From Rhynchosporium graminicola (lineage: Eukaryota > Ascomycota > Leotiomycetes > Helotiales > Ploettnerulaceae), in NCBI GenBank assembly GCA_900074885.1, contig FJUW01000008.1, positions 278,734-342,733 on the forward strand: a stretch of 64,000 bases of DNA, in the 5' to 3' direction. Below the pieces are notes generated by a model. The model did no database searches, was not told where the DNA came from, and saw only the letters and a list, made by a program, of their open reading frames with translations. Every line of letters starts with the position of its first letter. Positions within the stretch are counted from its first letter, which is position 1. Positions 45,246-59,560 of the stretch are shown piece after piece. Made by a program: the position numbers and the translations under genes.

Positions 45246-47700
45246 GATTATAGATAAAGAAGCTTTAGGTATAATACTAAGTCGCTTACTTAGCGTATTT
45301 TCTTTATATAAAATTCAGACTAAAGAAAAAACTAAGCTTTTAGGGATCCGCGAATAGTTATATAGGAAGATTAAAAATCAAATACTTAATCTAAGCTATT
45401 CTTCTAGCGCTTAATCCGGTACTTAGTATAGTACTTTCGATCCTTAGAGGGAGTTCTACTACTATATAATCCTATAAACTTACTAGTAGAAGCTCTACTT
45501 ATACTACTACTATAATCTCTCTTCTTTAGAGAAGGTCTATGTCTAATAGACTTTATATTAAGGATCTCGACTTTAGATTCTGATTCTATATCGCTACCGC
45601 TTTTCTTTAGAGCTCTCTTAGCCTTTATATCTTTTAGTACTTATTAAAGATTCGTATAATAGTTTTTAAGGATCTAATTAAATTAGCTAATATATTAAAA
45701 GATCAGAATTTTAATAGCTTACGGATTCCTTAGTACTAGTTCTCTTTCTATCTATAACCTCCTTAGCTTAAGTAATTTTTCGCAAAGTAATAGGAATATA
45801 GCTATAAGAAGTATAAGAGTAGTATCTCTTTAACTTTATAGCTATATTTATATAGTAATAACCTTTCGTTCTAGTTCCCTCTATACTTATATTAATATAT
45901 CTTTAATAAGGATTATTATTCTCTTTACTTAGTAGATATTAGAATATTTAAATAGTATTAGTATTAAGAGATTACTTACTTATCTTACGCTTTACTCTAG
46001 TAGATTTAGAAGGAATAGTAGTAGACTTATAACTATAGGAAAGTATAAAAATCTTCTTTAAAGAAAAAGAAGCTTTTAATATATAAGAAGATAATCTTAT
46101 TCTTTAAAGGATTAAAGAAAGTTTATAAGTAGAGTAATTAGATAGATTATTAAAGGGATTATACTACTTAGGTTCGGGATTAGAATTATTATCTCTATTA
46201 GTATAATTAATAGATCGGAAGGAGCGGATTTTAAGATTATTTCGAGGTAAAGCTACTAAGCGATAAGAAGTAGAAAAGATATCTTCCTTAGAGTAAGAGC
46301 TATCGAACTATATTATAAATATATTAGTTAAAGGATTAAAATAAAAAGTAGAAAATAATCTTATAAAATTATAATAAATAGATTTAGTTATAAATCTTCT
46401 AGTATTTATAGAGGATCTTCTAAGAGTGGCAGAGGATATTTCAATATTATTAGAGGATTCTATAATACGATAATATAATATAAGACGCTTATTAAGCTCT
46501 TTAGAAGAGTTTTCCTTTTATAATCTCTTATTTAGAGAATTAGAAGATATAATAATAAAAATAATAGAAGATTTAAAATAAAGTTATTAAATAGAAGAAG
46601 AGAGGCAGGCGCAGGTAATCTTAGTATATTATATTTAAAGAAAAAAGAACCTCTCTATATAGGAGATAAGAAGTGTTTATATACCTATAAGGCTTCGGTT
46701 ATCTATCCTTATAAGTAAATAAGACTGCCTAGAGCGCTTCTTTCACTTATAAGTAAATAAGGCTACCTAGAGTGCTTCTTTCACTCTTTCAAAATTAATA
46801 AACAATAATAAGGCAAGATTATTCAATTAGTTATAACTACTATTTATAACTCTCTAAGATCATATAACCTGGACTTCGATTTATAATTCATTTAATTAAA
46901 CGCTTCTATACGATATTTTTACCTTTACTCTTATACTCGATAATTACCTAAAGCTTATAAACAGCTGATTTTATACTATATATAAGGCTATAGCCTTATA
47001 ATTTCCTTTATTTACTTAACTTTACTCTTTAATAATTACTTCGACTTTAATTAATTCGCGCACTTTATCTATACTTTCTTTTATTAATTTATATAAATAA
47101 TAGAATTCACTCTCTCTATTTAGAAGATTCTTTACTTACTTAAGGTAGTTTATATTCACTAACTAGATAAAGGTATACGTATAGTTGATAGTAATCTCTA
47201 GCCTTATACTAAGAGATGACTATAGGGGTATATTATATACTTTCATCTATTATATATAATCATATTATATCTAATCACTTATATAGCTTAGTATATACTT
47301 ATATGATCTCTTCATATATTTAAAGTAAGCTTTCTCTCTTCCTTCTAAAGAGATAATACTCTCTATAATTAATATTCAGAGACTACTTTAATTCTCTATC
47401 TCCTGATACCTCAAAGTGATCTTCTACTACTAATAAAGCCTGCCTTACTTTTATACTACAACTAATATATAATAAGAATTACGCTTCTATAGTTAGATTA
47501 CTACTCTCTTTTAATACTAAATATCGCTATAACTTAAATTATACTTATCTAGAGAAAGCTACTACTTAGATATACTATTATAAGCTTACTATTACTACTG
47601 CTTCTTCTTCTAGCTCTAATTCTTACTAGTCTTCAAGCTTAAGCTCTTAATATATTACTCTTATATTATATATATATATCTCTACCTTAGTATAAGCTAG
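45246..47700. other. RIP-saturated tract, probable LTR and retroelement leader sequence
   Basis: Almost free of CpA/TpG. It follows the Copia RNase H end, so its first part should contain that element's 3' LTR, and the later part the 5' LTR and gag of the Gypsy element. Boundaries cannot be set by eye. No gene survives. Confidence 0.45.
46708..46783. repeat. 38-bp tandem duplication
   Basis: Two adjacent copies (46708-46745 and 46746-46783) of a unit starting CTTATAAGTAAATAAG and ending CTTCTTTCA. They differ at three positions, all A/G or C/T transitions. Confidence 0.85.
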
Positions 47701-49637
47701 TACTTCTTTCGTATTATACTTACTAAAACGCCTTATTATCTCGAGTAGAGACTCTCTTAGGTATTATAATTATAGATAACTTAGTTATATTAAACTAGAT
47801 TACCTGAACTTATTTAAAGTATAATTAATTAATAAGTTTCTAGAAAAGAAAGAAGTAACTAAGGAAGTAATAGAAGAAGTACTTTCTATATCTGAACTAA
47901 TATAAGAGGGAAATAATAAGGCCTAAGTAAAAACTCCTTCTTAAGTTTATATAAGTATAACTTCTCTAATCTCGACTTTAACTTCTTAATAAAAAGTAAG
48001 TAATTTGTATATCTAATTATAATTAATATAAATAGACTAAGAGTCTCTATAAATAGCTTAATCGATACTAAAGCGAATAGATATCTATTTATTAATAATA
48101 CTCTTACTAGACGACTATCGAGGGCCCTTAGTATTAAAATCGAGCTACTACTCTATTCTATTCTAATATATAGTTTCTGATAGTCAATTAGAAGCTACGT
48201 TACTTATTTTATATATTTATATCTTTCTATTAATAGTAAGTATATTTATAACTATCTTTTTATTCTTCTCGATTTAAGCTAGTAAGACATGATTATTAGT
48301 ATTAAATAGATATAACGCTTTTAAGTTAAACTTAATACGTTCTATTATAAGCTATTATAATCGGAATACTACTTAATTACTCTCTAATATAATAAGAAGA
48401 TAATCATAACTCTATTATCTTATAAACTTAATATTAACTAATCCTACTAAATCGATACTAATACTTAGGATTCTGCTATAAACTAGCTAGACTAATACTA
48501 ATTATACTAAATAGTAATAATATAGTATATTAATATATTATTATTATTATTTAACTTCTTTCTACTTATTACTAAAGAATCCGAATCCTTTTCCGCTTCG
48601 AAATTATTAAGTGAAGTACTTATGCTAAAACTCTATTATAAGTACTTCTCTTAATCTCTAAGGATCTAGAAACTAGTTCCGATTTACTAGATTAATACTA
48701 TAGCTTTTTATTCTAATATAAAACGCGAAAGTATTAAGTTATTCTTTACTAATATCTATAAGATAGATTATATCTTATAAGATTATCTAGATAGCGACTT
48801 CTCTAAGGATCCTAATACTGAACAACTTATAGCTAAAAAGCTACTAGAATAGTATTATACTCTTAAGGAAGCTTTTTCGAAGCAGGACTCTAATATTCTT
48901 CTATTATATTATCTATACGATTATAAAATTATCTTAGAAAAACTATTACTTAATATATATTTACTCTTATATTAGTAGTCTATAGAAGAATTATAAGCAA
49001 TTAAATAGTACTTTATAGAGGACTTAGATAAGGGATTTATTAAATCTAGCTAAAGTCTTTTCGTATCTCTTATCTTATTTATTAAGATAGCTAATAGAAG
49101 CTTATAGTTCTATATTAACTATTATAAGCTTAATATAATTACTTAAAAAGATTTATATCTAATACTTAAGATCGATAAGCTCTTAATCTATATATCTAAA
49201 GCTATTATCTTTACGAAACTAGATATCTAGATAGTATTTAATTATATCTATATAGACACTGAATTAGAGGAGTAAATTACTTTCTAAACCTACTTCAGAT
49301 CTTATAAATATAAGATATTACTTTTTAGACTTTATAATAGACTTAGTATATACTAGCGATATATAAATAATATACTATTAGACTATCTAGATAATTTCTA
49401 TATAGCTTACTTAAATAATATTCTTATATACTTAGGAACGCTCTAAGAGTATAAAGAGTATATTAAATTAGTATTATAATATTTAATAGATATCGAACTC
49501 TAAGTAGATATTAAGAAGAGCGAATTCTATATTACTCAGACTAAATACCTTAGATATGTTATTATTATTAATATAATCGAGCTAGATACTAAGAAAGTAA
49601 TACTATTAGTAAACTAGAAGTACTCTAATATAGTAAG

Positions 49638-49685
49638 GCTATAGCTAAACCGCCATAGTCGAATAGCTATACCGCTATACGCTAA
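49638..49685 (+). repeat. Left terminal inverted repeat of the MULE-like element
   Basis: 48 bp beginning GCTATAGCTAAACCGCC. It matches the reverse complement of 52083-52130 at 46 of 48 positions; both mismatches are G/A transitions. Confidence 0.92.
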
Positions 49686-52082
49686 AATTCTAGTAACTTA
49701 GCGTGTGTATCTAGGGGACACGCCCCCCTATACAAATTTGTACTAGAGAGCATAAGCTATTTATGCAGAATAAAAATTTCATAATAACCTAATTACCCCT
49801 AAAGCTAAGGATTATTACTAAGTTAAAATTGAAGTTATTTAGAGACTTCTACTATAATTCTACTACCTCTACTATAACTTCTGATCCTTAAGTATACGGC
49901 CCTGCGCCTCCTATAGCAATTTATAGTAATATTACTACTAGATTTGCAGCTTACTAGGCTTATACTAAAGCTCACAGGTATACCTTCAAATAATAAGATA
50001 CTAAACCTATACGAGTATTATTTATCTGCGATCGCATAAGTAAATATGACCCAAGGAGTAAGCAGAAGGATATCGATTCCTCTAAGAGGCGTCAGAATAC
50101 AGGCTCTAAGAAGTATAGGTATCATATAAGAGTCTCTCTCTTAAAAGATAAAGTATCAGAGAAGTAGCAATTAAAGGTTATCAACACTATATATAACTAT
50201 ACGGCTTCTGCAGACTCGATAGCCTATCTAGCACATAGAATTACTTCTATTCTAGTAGAAGTATATACTTTAATTAGCTCTCTAGTAAAGGCCAGCCTGC
50301 CGAATACTCAGATTCTATCTACTCTACGTGAAGAAAGCTCTAGTACTCTAGTTTCTAAAGATATTTCTAATCTAGTATAAACGGAGCGTAAAAGGGAGCT
50401 AGGTGGAAAGACACTAATTCAATAGCTTATAAAGGTATATATATCTAAAGTTATTCAACTTAATTACTTACCTACTTATTTAGGAGCTTCAAAAACACGA
50501 CTTCTCCCCTTAATATTACTCTTAAACCGGCCCCTTATAGCGACTATTCTTTATCCACCTGATCTCCCTCTAGTTATAGAAGCAGTATTCAGACGTATTA
50601 CTCCTCGATTATATATATAAAACGAATCGATTTAATATACCTTTACTGAATATATATAGTATTATAAGTAATAATATAGTTATTTAGCTTAGATTAGTAT
50701 TTTTATCAGGGGAGACAGAGAGAGATTATACTTAAGCGCTAATATAACTAAAAGATCTAATATCTTAGCATATAATTTAAGAGCTAGTTTCTATTATAAC
50801 AGATAGGGAACTAGCTCTAATTAAGTATATTAAAGCATTCTTTCTATCTGCTCGCTACTTCCTCTGCCGGTAGCATATTAATATGAATATACTTATAAAG
50901 ACTAAGAAGTACTTCCTTAGGCTAATCAAAAACGATACCGGAAACTAGATACGCTATCCCTCCTTTCAAGTATTCTTAAGCTCCTAGAATACACTACTTA
51001 CTAGTACTATAGGGGAGGCTTTTAATACTACTCTCCTGGAATTCCGTGCCTAATTTCTAGTAGCTGCTATAAGCTACTACGGGAGCATATAGCTACTTTA
51101 GAAGAAGAAACTTATAGCCTTCTAGGTGAACTAATTATATCACTTTAGAATTATAGTTACTAGTCTAATTAAAAGTTACTATGCTACTCTAAAGCTATAT
51201 TTATAGCGTAGGCATATAGATCTTAGGGGTATATTCCTTAAATTATAGCTCTTTTGGACGGCTTAGTACACCGGAATCACTTCAACTATTGCATAATAGT
51301 AATTACGGCCCCGGCATAGTATAAATATACCTATTTTAGCTGCAATTCTTTCATATGTTCATACCTGAGCTCTTCAGAAAATCGTATAGGAAGCTAGTAA
51401 GCTCCCCTCTAAAGGGCCCTCAGCAAATAGCTGTATTTGTACCAAAAGCAAGCCTTTAGTCTACCTTGCTTTCATACTCTCTGGAAATAATAATAAGAAG
51501 GTAGTAGTATCCTTCTAAGTGATATTTATTACTACTAGTACTATAATAGGCCTGAATTAGTGTATTCTTCTCCCCTAGTACCTCTCCCTCTCTTGAATCT
51601 ATTAAAGGTTAAAGGTAAAGGTAGACTAAAAGGTGCACTTAGAGGAGGTAGAGTAGTACCTTCAAATACTCGCCGCGACCTCTCATTTTTCGAACTAGTC
51701 TTAAGCTCTACCCCTGTATCACTTAGCTAGTATTTTATAGTACAAAATAGCTTATTATTAACTAGTATAGCGATGTAAAAGCTTAAGGATAGACACCTAG
51801 ATAGCTATAAACCCGGTACACGGAGGGAGAGAGAGTATATATATAGTATAATATTAATCTATCACTCAGATAATATAGTAGATACTACTATAGCTAGTAA
51901 AGCTATAATTCAAAGGGATATGATAGGGGGTATTAAGGTATATACCTAAGATACGGAGTTTAAAGAAGATTTGGATAAATTAGTATAATTTTGAATTATA
52001 GCGAGCTCTAAATGCACTATATATAGTTATATATATAAATCTTAGTAGTGATAAATGCACCCTACACTTTGGGCTCGCTTAG

Positions 52083-52130
52083 TTAGCGCATAGCGGTATA
52101 GCTATTCGACCATGGCGGTTTAGCTATAGC
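52083..52130 (-). repeat. Right terminal inverted repeat of the MULE-like element
   Basis: 48 bp ending GGCGGTTTAGCTATAGC, the inverted partner of 49638-49685. It retains the unmutated G at both mismatch positions. Confidence 0.92.
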
Positions 52131-52719
52131 CTATAGTAATAGCTATGAAATCTTTCTTAGGATTCTATATCTTTTACTATTAATTTATTCGGAATTTCGG
52201 CCTTATTATTAAATCTCTTTTAATACTTACTAGGCCTATAGTACTATAGAATTTTACTAATAATTATAAGAAATCCTTTAATAAGCTAAGGTAATAGGTA
52301 TTATTAGTATAGAAACTATATTATTCTAACTCAGAATCATAAAATAAACTAGAAACTAATACTTCTAACAGTATAATAGCTAGAGTTATCTTCTAATTAT
52401 ATAAAGATAACTAATAATATCTAATTAGATTCTACTCTTATATTCTAAATAGATACTAACTAAACTAAGAGATCTATAATAAAGAACTATATATTATTAT
52501 TAAGTTCTTCTGAAATTAGAGACTTAAACTTATATTATTATAATACTATATTAGTATATATATAAACTATTAATCTCTAGAGTACTTTATAATTACTAAG
52601 ATCCTAATTAGTAAGTCAGCGAGATAGATAGAATTCATTTTTAAATTTAACTTTTAGATTATATATATACTTAGTAAAGATAATACTAAAGCTAATATCC
52701 TTAGCTATAGAGAGTAAGA

Positions 52720-53176
52720 TATTGGATTTATAACTAGTACCTTAGTCAATTTTACCTGTATCGGCATATATAACCTGTATCTTATCAGTATATAGTCTTA
52801 GTATCTAGTTCAGTACCTTACGTATATATCTTATTATACCTAGCATCTATATCCTATATCTTATTAATAGCCTATACTCTGCATACTGTATTAGAGTTAC
52901 TATAGAGGTTCTCGATAGAGTTCTACTACTCTCTAGTACGTATATTATACTTCTAGAGGTTTCTACTAACGTAGTATGATTCTGCGGTATACATGTCTTC
53001 TTCTATAGAGTTCTATATTAAGTAGTATAGAATATTCTAGAGAGCTCACATAGCTATATAAGTAGCTAGAATCTCTCCTGTAGTTAGCTCTCTTTAAGTA
53101 AGTAAAGTAAGTTAAATTGATCACGTATTATTCTGTTATTCTGACCTTTAGCCGATTTCCACCTTCAATTTTCACA
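52720..53176 (+). repeat. Solo LTR of the Copia family, with target duplication
   Basis: 457 bp starting TATTGGATTTATAAC (an RIP-altered TG start) and ending CACA, flanked by a perfect 5-bp direct repeat TAAGA (52715-52719 and 53177-53181). It aligns over its whole length with 59097-59560. It sits in the Gypsy element between RNase H and integrase, with Gypsy coding resuming on the far side. Confidence 0.88.
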
Positions 53177-54860
53177 TAAGACTTAAAGATATAAGAATAA
53201 TAGAAATAGAATAATAGATCTCGGGTTTTATTATTATTAAATTATCTAAATCCTAGGATTAATATAGAATTAGCTAAATATTTTATTAATTAGATAGGTT
53301 ATATATATCTAATATCCTAAAGTACTAAAATACTACTAGAACTTATATATAACTCCTTTAACTTAATCGAGAAATTATATAAATCTAATTAAGAATTTTT
53401 CTCTAATAAATAGAATATATTAGAAAATAGCTATATTATTAATAATAGCTTACTATTTTATAATAGTTATCTATACGTATAATACTATATCTTATTATAT
53501 ACTTATTTCATTAGCGAAGTCTATAACTAAGTTTCCTATACTTATCTTAATACTTATAAGACTACTAAAATAATCTTTACTAATTATTATTAAAAAGAAC
53601 TTAAATTAGATATAAAATAATATACTTATAATTATTACTCTTACTAATAAGTCTTATCTGAAGCAGATAAAATATTAAGATTTCCTCTACTTATAATTAG
53701 TACTTAGCTATCTTATATAGTATCTAACTATAGATTTTAAGGATTTCCTACTTAATAACTAAAGAAATAATAAGATTCTAGTATTTATCGATTACTTAAG
53801 GAAATATTCTATATTAGTATTATATTCTTATAATATAGATACTCGTAGGATAATTATATTATTTATCTAATAGATATATTATTTCAGATATACCCTTAAG
53901 TTAATTATATCTGACTAAGGAGCTTAGTTTATCTTATCCTTCTAGTAAGAGTTTTATTATATAATTAGAGTTAAGATTAAGCTCTCTACTTCCTTCTATT
54001 AGTAAACTAATAGATAAATAGAGATTATAAACTAGTATATTAACTAATACCTTAGACCTTTTATTAATTATTACTAGAGTAACTAAAGCGAACTATTATT
54101 AATAATAGATTACGCTTAAGTAACTCTATCTTATGATTCTATTAGTATAATATTATATACTCTTAAATATAATAAATTACTATAGAATAGCTAGGATTAG
54201 AAGTAGCTTATTATATTAATATTATAAGAGAAGCTTAATTATACTAATACTAAATCCTTAGCTAAACGTACTAAATTTAGTATCGAGTTTATAAAAGCTA
54301 ATATATAAGCTACCTAGTAAAAGATAAGCGATATAACTAACTTAAAATAAAATAATACTAATTAGAAAGTTAGATATAAAGTATTTCTCTCTATAAGGAA
54401 CTTTGAGAATTACTAGCTAAGTAAAAAGCTATCTAGCCTCTAGATAAGATTATACTAAGTTCTAGCTAAGATCAGATACTTTTATAAGCTAGATTTATCT
54501 TCTAGATCTTTTATATTTAATATATTTACCTCGAAGTCACTCTTTAAGGACTTAGATAACTTATTACTAAGCTAAGAGCTACTAAATATACTCTTAGAGA
54601 TAATTATAAATTAAGAGAAGTAAGAAATATAAGATATACTTATTATATAGCTTTTAAGAGGGAATCTGAAGTATTAAGTTAGCTAGCTAGGCTATAATCT
54701 AGACTTAACTTAATATAATACTTTTAACTTAATAGATACTCTATATAAGTTTAGAGACTTCTATATTACTAATATAAGTAAACTAGGATTTCTATATAAT
54801 TTAGATTAATAGATTAAAGCTTAAGAAGATAGATTAGATAATTATAATTATTTAGAGAAT

Positions 54861-57100
54861 AATAAACTATTATAGATATTAGTATTAAAAATTATTACTA
54901 AAGCTAATCTTCTAATTATACTTCGTAATACTATTATATCTAAAACTATACTTTCTTAATAATTTCTACTTTACTTACTTTCTCTCTTAAGGTTTCCGAA
55001 GCTTCTAAAAGATTTAGAATATCTAGAACTAGAACTATCTTATTTAATTCCTTATTTAAACTTAATAATATAGCTCTTATAATAGATTAAGTATAATAGC
55101 TAATCCTATAAGTATTCTTCTTCAGAGAGAGTTCGAGAGTATTTAGATCTAATACTATCTTAGAACTAGAAAGTAAATTTCTTTTTCCTTTAGTATTAGA
55201 TATTATTATCTTAAATATAGCTTTCTTTATAAATTCCTATATAATAATAATTAACTTTTTAATTACTTTAATACTAATTATATTATTACTTTAGATTCTA
55301 TTAATCCTAATATTAGAGTATCTAAATCCTTTATTATATTAGTATTATATTAGTATTTAAAGCCTTTGAGATCTTAAATTATTAGTTTAATAGACTCTAT
55401 CTCTTTAAATAACTTCTCTATAGATCGTCTTAAAGCTTAAGTCTCTGCTAATTATATAATAATAATCTCTAACGAAATAATAGAAGTAATAGATTTCGTA
55501 AGATAATAGATCTGATTAATGGCCTTATAGATAGCTATAATATTACCTCGGTTTAGCTTTATATTATTAGCTTTACTACTTAGAAGTAACTTAGATAAAA
55601 TAATATATTTCGTATTAATATAATTAAGTAACTTTAATGCGTTAGTATATATAACTATATTCAGATTTAATGAACTTATATACTTATAATTACTCTTTAA
55701 TACTAAGTAATACTTATAAAGCTTAGAGTTAAGCTTATTAAATAAATTAAAAAGTTCTAAGATAAAATTATTATTATACTTAAGCTTAAGGAAAGCGCGA
55801 ATATATCTTAAGTAATATATATAATACGCTACTAAAAGTATACTAGCTAGAACTAGTAAGAGTATTATATATATCAGTACTATAGATCTTTAAAACCCTT
55901 ATATCTTATCTTAAGATTATCTCTAACTCTAAAGTAAGATTAACTTATTAATAATAAGAGAAAAGTTAATTAGATTAATTAATATATAAGATTATTATTA
56001 TTATAATAGTTAGTAAAGCTACTTACTTATAAATATATTATAGTCTAAGGAGAATACACTTATAGTTAGAGTAGTTATTATAATTAAAGAAGAGAGGCTC
56101 TAATATTAATAAACCTCTTTCTTTATATACTCTATGCTCTACTTAAACTCGACTCCTGCTATAAATAGACGAAGTAAATATAGCTTACCGCCTGATTTAG
56201 AAGCTATAACTAATATAATACTATTATAATAATATAATTAGTTAGTAGCTAATAAAGCGTTTACTACTATTAAAGAATAGCTAGTACTTATTATACGAAT
56301 ATCAACGAAAATATTTATAATAAAGACTAATTTCTAATATAAATGAGGACTTTCCGATCTTAGAGTTAAGCTCTTCTTAAGAGGGGAATAATATAATAAT
56401 AGCTTATCTGAAGGTTATATAAGAAGAAGGATAAGTATTAGAGCTTAAGTTCATAGGTATCTCGATATAACTAGTAGCTGACTCGATATAATATTAGACT
56501 AATACTAAGATATATATATATATAAGATATCTTATACTCTTTTTCTCTTCTTTTTTTTTTCTTATCTTCTTCTTTTATTAATAGTAGATTATATAAGATC
56601 GCTCTAGTCTCCTTACTTATTTTATCTCTACTTATATATCGCCTTAAGTCTGATATTATTATATTAATATAATTATATTAGATTTGATTTAATTTAATAA
56701 TAGTTTTATATTAAAAGAGAGGCAGCGAAGCTAGCTGTCTATAGAACCTCCTGAAGGGTATTAGAGACGTGCTAAGCAGAGGGTTTGAACTACTCTAATA
56801 GTATTTCGTACGTACGTATAGCTTAACCGGCTTTTCAATAAGATACTAGTTTCTTTTATATAAAACAGCCGCTTATATATAAGTAATAATATAATATACT
56901 AGTAACCGAGAGGTCTAATAGAAGCTATAGCTTTATAGTAGTAATCGCGTACCTCGATAGAGTAGTATATTTATAATAAAGGAAAGATATAATATAGGAC
57001 TAAAGTCTAAAGTAATTCCTAGATGACTATAAAACCTTATAATAAGAGTTCCCCTAGGATCGTACTATATCTTATAAAGCTAGATATAACCCTTTCTCTT
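54861..57100. other. RIP-saturated tract with probable Gypsy LTR
   Basis: Helical, degraded coding frames occur to about 56,350. From about 56,392 the sequence (start ATAATAATAGCTTATCTG) has the look of a Gypsy LTR preceded by a GA-rich polypurine stretch (GAGGGGA), with a pyrimidine-rich block at 56,540-56,570. No second copy was found in the window, so the LTR call is tentative. Confidence 0.4.
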
Positions 57101-59096
57101 TTATTCCTATCTCAAAAATCGTACTCTAATAGTAGTAATATATATATTATATATATACTTACCCCGCGCGTAATAGAGTAAGTATTATATCTGCTCCTAT
57201 TATAATAAGTGGTACGCCTAAGGCCGGATAGTCCTAAGCTATTTCGTACTTATCGAGTATAGAACCTAGAGTAAAACTCTATTATATAAAGAAATTCCGC
57301 GAATTCCTTAGTATTATTATAAAGCTCGCGTATATATTCGAAGGCTTACTTCTTTATTAAAAGTAGCTAGTAAGCTTCGTTTTCTCTAGCTATTAGTAAT
57401 ATTATCGCTATAGGTAGTCGTAGAGGACTGTATGAATAAGTATCTTATTAATACTATAGGCGTAAGTAAGTTTAGCGTCTTAGTAATTATACCTAGTATA
57501 ATACTAGATAAAGTCTCTATAGCTTCGTTCGAAGTGCGATCAGTCTATATAAGTCTACTTGCGATAGTTCGAGTTCAAGTAGTAGCTGAACTCTATATAA
57601 TAAGTACTATTCCTAGTATTATTCCGAAAGTTAAGAGTATTTAATAGCTTATTACTTTAGCTTTACTTCTTTAATAATCTTATTTTTAATCGACCGGATA
57701 CCTGAGATCATAAGCTTTCCTATTATACTCTTATCATAAGGTCTATATGCTTCGAAGTCAGCTTATTTATCTGCCTTCATATTACTCTCGATTCTTGTAT
57801 AGCCTAGCGACTATTTAACTCGGATATCATATATCTCTATCGCTTTCTAGATCTCTATAAAGGCTTATTACGATAAAGGTAAGAGGCCGCTTCTAATTCC
57901 TCAGATTACTATAGTACTATCGATATATATATACGCTATAACCGGATATATAATAATATCCTAAGTACTTACTTTAAGCTTTTATTAGCGCTAATAATCT
58001 CTGCGTCGAATATATAAGATATAGTATTAATCGAGCTATCTCTTATAGTAATAAGTTTCCTATTCTAGTATATAGTATAGCTATATCCTACGAACTTACT
58101 ATTCTCTAGTAGCTATTCTAAGCTATCTGAAAAGATAAAGATATCCTCTAATAGAAGCTTAGGTTACTATTTATTATAGGGCGAGTATAAAGTATACGTA
58201 TAGTATAAATAGTATCTTTAATTAATAAGAAGAATTAGCTAAAGAGCAGAGGAGAATTCTTTCTTAATAGAAAAGGAGAAGATATAGTACTATTACTACT
58301 AGTACCTTAGTAGTATTAGTTAGCGAGATACTCAGCGTCGAGTATTATCCTGGGTGTAACCTGTTATACTATTCTTTAAGTACTTTAGCTATCTTTTCTT
58401 TATGCTAGCTTTCTATAGGGTCGATTCTATACCCCGAGGAGAAGTATAAAGAGCGTAGTATTAGCTTTAGTATCTGCGATAGAAGTATTCTAAGGTACTA
58501 AACTTTTATATAGATAATATATATATTATCTAGTTCTAGCGCTCTTACTTCTAGTAATTATAAGTAGTTATATTTGATATACTAGTAAATAGTCTTAATC
58601 TATTATTTATAGTTATATTACCTATTATATATTTTTTATCTTCTCTAGGGCTATCTCGCTAGAGGGTAATCCTAAGTCTCTGAAAATCATAAGTAATATT
58701 ATAGTTCTTTAGACTAGTAAAACTCCTCTAGCTACTGCTATAGTTACTATATCTATTATATCGATATATTTAATAACGCTAGCTCTTATTATATCGAGTC
58801 TGCCTTAGTATAATAGCCTCGCCGGCTTCGTCCTTCTCTTATACTAGGCCTTAGTCTTATTAAGTATTAATAGTAGGATATACGTAGTTATTATCTTTCG
58901 AAGTGCCGAGGCTAGTAGCTTATCGATTATTCGAGCGAGGCCTCTGATATAGAGTATAACTTATCTTACTTTTACTACTTATTTAGAGATATAGCGTTTA
59001 AAAGTTAGCTTTTAGTTAAACTAAACTCTAAGTTATTTAAGTACTAGCTATTTACTATATTCTATAGTAATAATAAGTTTAATAATAAGCTCTAAG
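57101..59096. other. RIP-altered tract, unclassified retroelement remnant
   Basis: Degraded frames on both strands; minus-strand pieces such as RIIDKLLASALRKIITTYIL (about 58,930-58,870) look like former coding sequence, possibly of a non-LTR element. No motif is decisive. The plus-strand 70-codon ORF at 57432-57644 is unsupported. Confidence 0.35.
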
Positions 59097-59560
59097 TATT
59101 GGATTTATAACTAGTACCTTGGTCAGTTCTGCCTGCATTAGCATACACACCCTGTACCTTATTAGTATATAGTCTTAGTACCTGGTTCAGTACCTTGCCC
59201 ATGTACCTTATTATACCTGGCACCTATACCCTGTACCTTATCAACAGCCTGTACCCTGTATACTCTATTAGAGTTACTATGAAGGTTCTCGATAGAGTTC
59301 TACTACTCTCTAGTAAACATATCGTACTTCTAGAGGTTTCTACTGACGTACTACTAACGTAGTATAATTCTACGGTATACGTGTCTTCTTCTATAGAGTT
59401 CTGTATTACGTAGTATAGAATATTCTAGAGAGCTCACATAGCTATATAAGTAGCTAGAATCTCTCCTATAGTTAGCTCTCTTTAAGTAAGCAATTAAAGC
59501 AAGTCAAATTAATTATCTATTATTCTGACCTTTAGCCGATTTCCACTCTTAATTTCCATA
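59097..59560 (+). repeat. 5' LTR of the right-hand Copia element
   Basis: 464 bp beginning TATTGGATTTATAAC and ending CCATA, nearly identical in layout to the solo LTR at 52,720. The preceding five bases CTAAG are the candidate target duplication. The following TAGTAGCAATTCACTTAG is the candidate primer-binding region, with TAG as an RIP form of TGG. Confidence 0.85.

Larger units (their letters stand above)
49638..52130 (+). mobile_element. MULE-like DNA transposon nested in the Gypsy element
   Basis: A 2.49-kb insertion is bounded by 48-bp terminal inverted repeats and splits Gypsy reverse transcriptase from its RNase H. Inside, the plus-strand frame reads VLFICDRIGKYDPRSKQKDI and RRQNTGSKKYRYHIRVSLLK, resembling the FAR1-type zinc-binding N terminus of fungal MULE transposases. 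A degraded transposase body with stops follows (LPTYLGASKTRLLPLILLL, and TTY plus GGF-type pieces). It is visibly less RIP-mutated than the surrounding Gypsy sequence. A target duplication is ambiguous: the palindromic CTATAG flanks both ends; the 9 bp usual for MULEs is not evident. Confidence 0.68.
47700..54860 (+). mobile_element. Ty3/Gypsy retrotransposon, RIP-saturated, interrupted twice
   Basis: Degraded plus-strand coding can be followed in order. The reverse transcriptase (about 49,050-49,637) reads INYYKLN, IFTKLDI, ILLFRLYN, YLNNILIYL (YLDDILIY active-site region with D to N) and QTKYLRYVI. The pol continues at 52,131 with KSFLGFYIFYYYL and RNase H ending SKDNTKANILSYRE at about 52,711. 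The integrase follows (about 53,460-54,200: IVFIDYLRKYS, LIISD, FYYIIRVKIKLSTSFY), then ARYKVFL- and chromodomain-like tail sequence to about 54,860. It is interrupted by a MULE-like element at 49,638-52,130 and a solo LTR at 52,720-53,176. Stops sit at nearly every Trp and Gln codon. The 5' boundary is approximate. Confidence 0.75.

Noticed and set aside
44605..59096. Centromere or AT-rich structural isochore without coding origin
   Set aside because: Retroelement and transposase frames are still legible through the stops, so the AT bias comes from RIP on transposons; a centromeric role cannot be judged from sequence alone.
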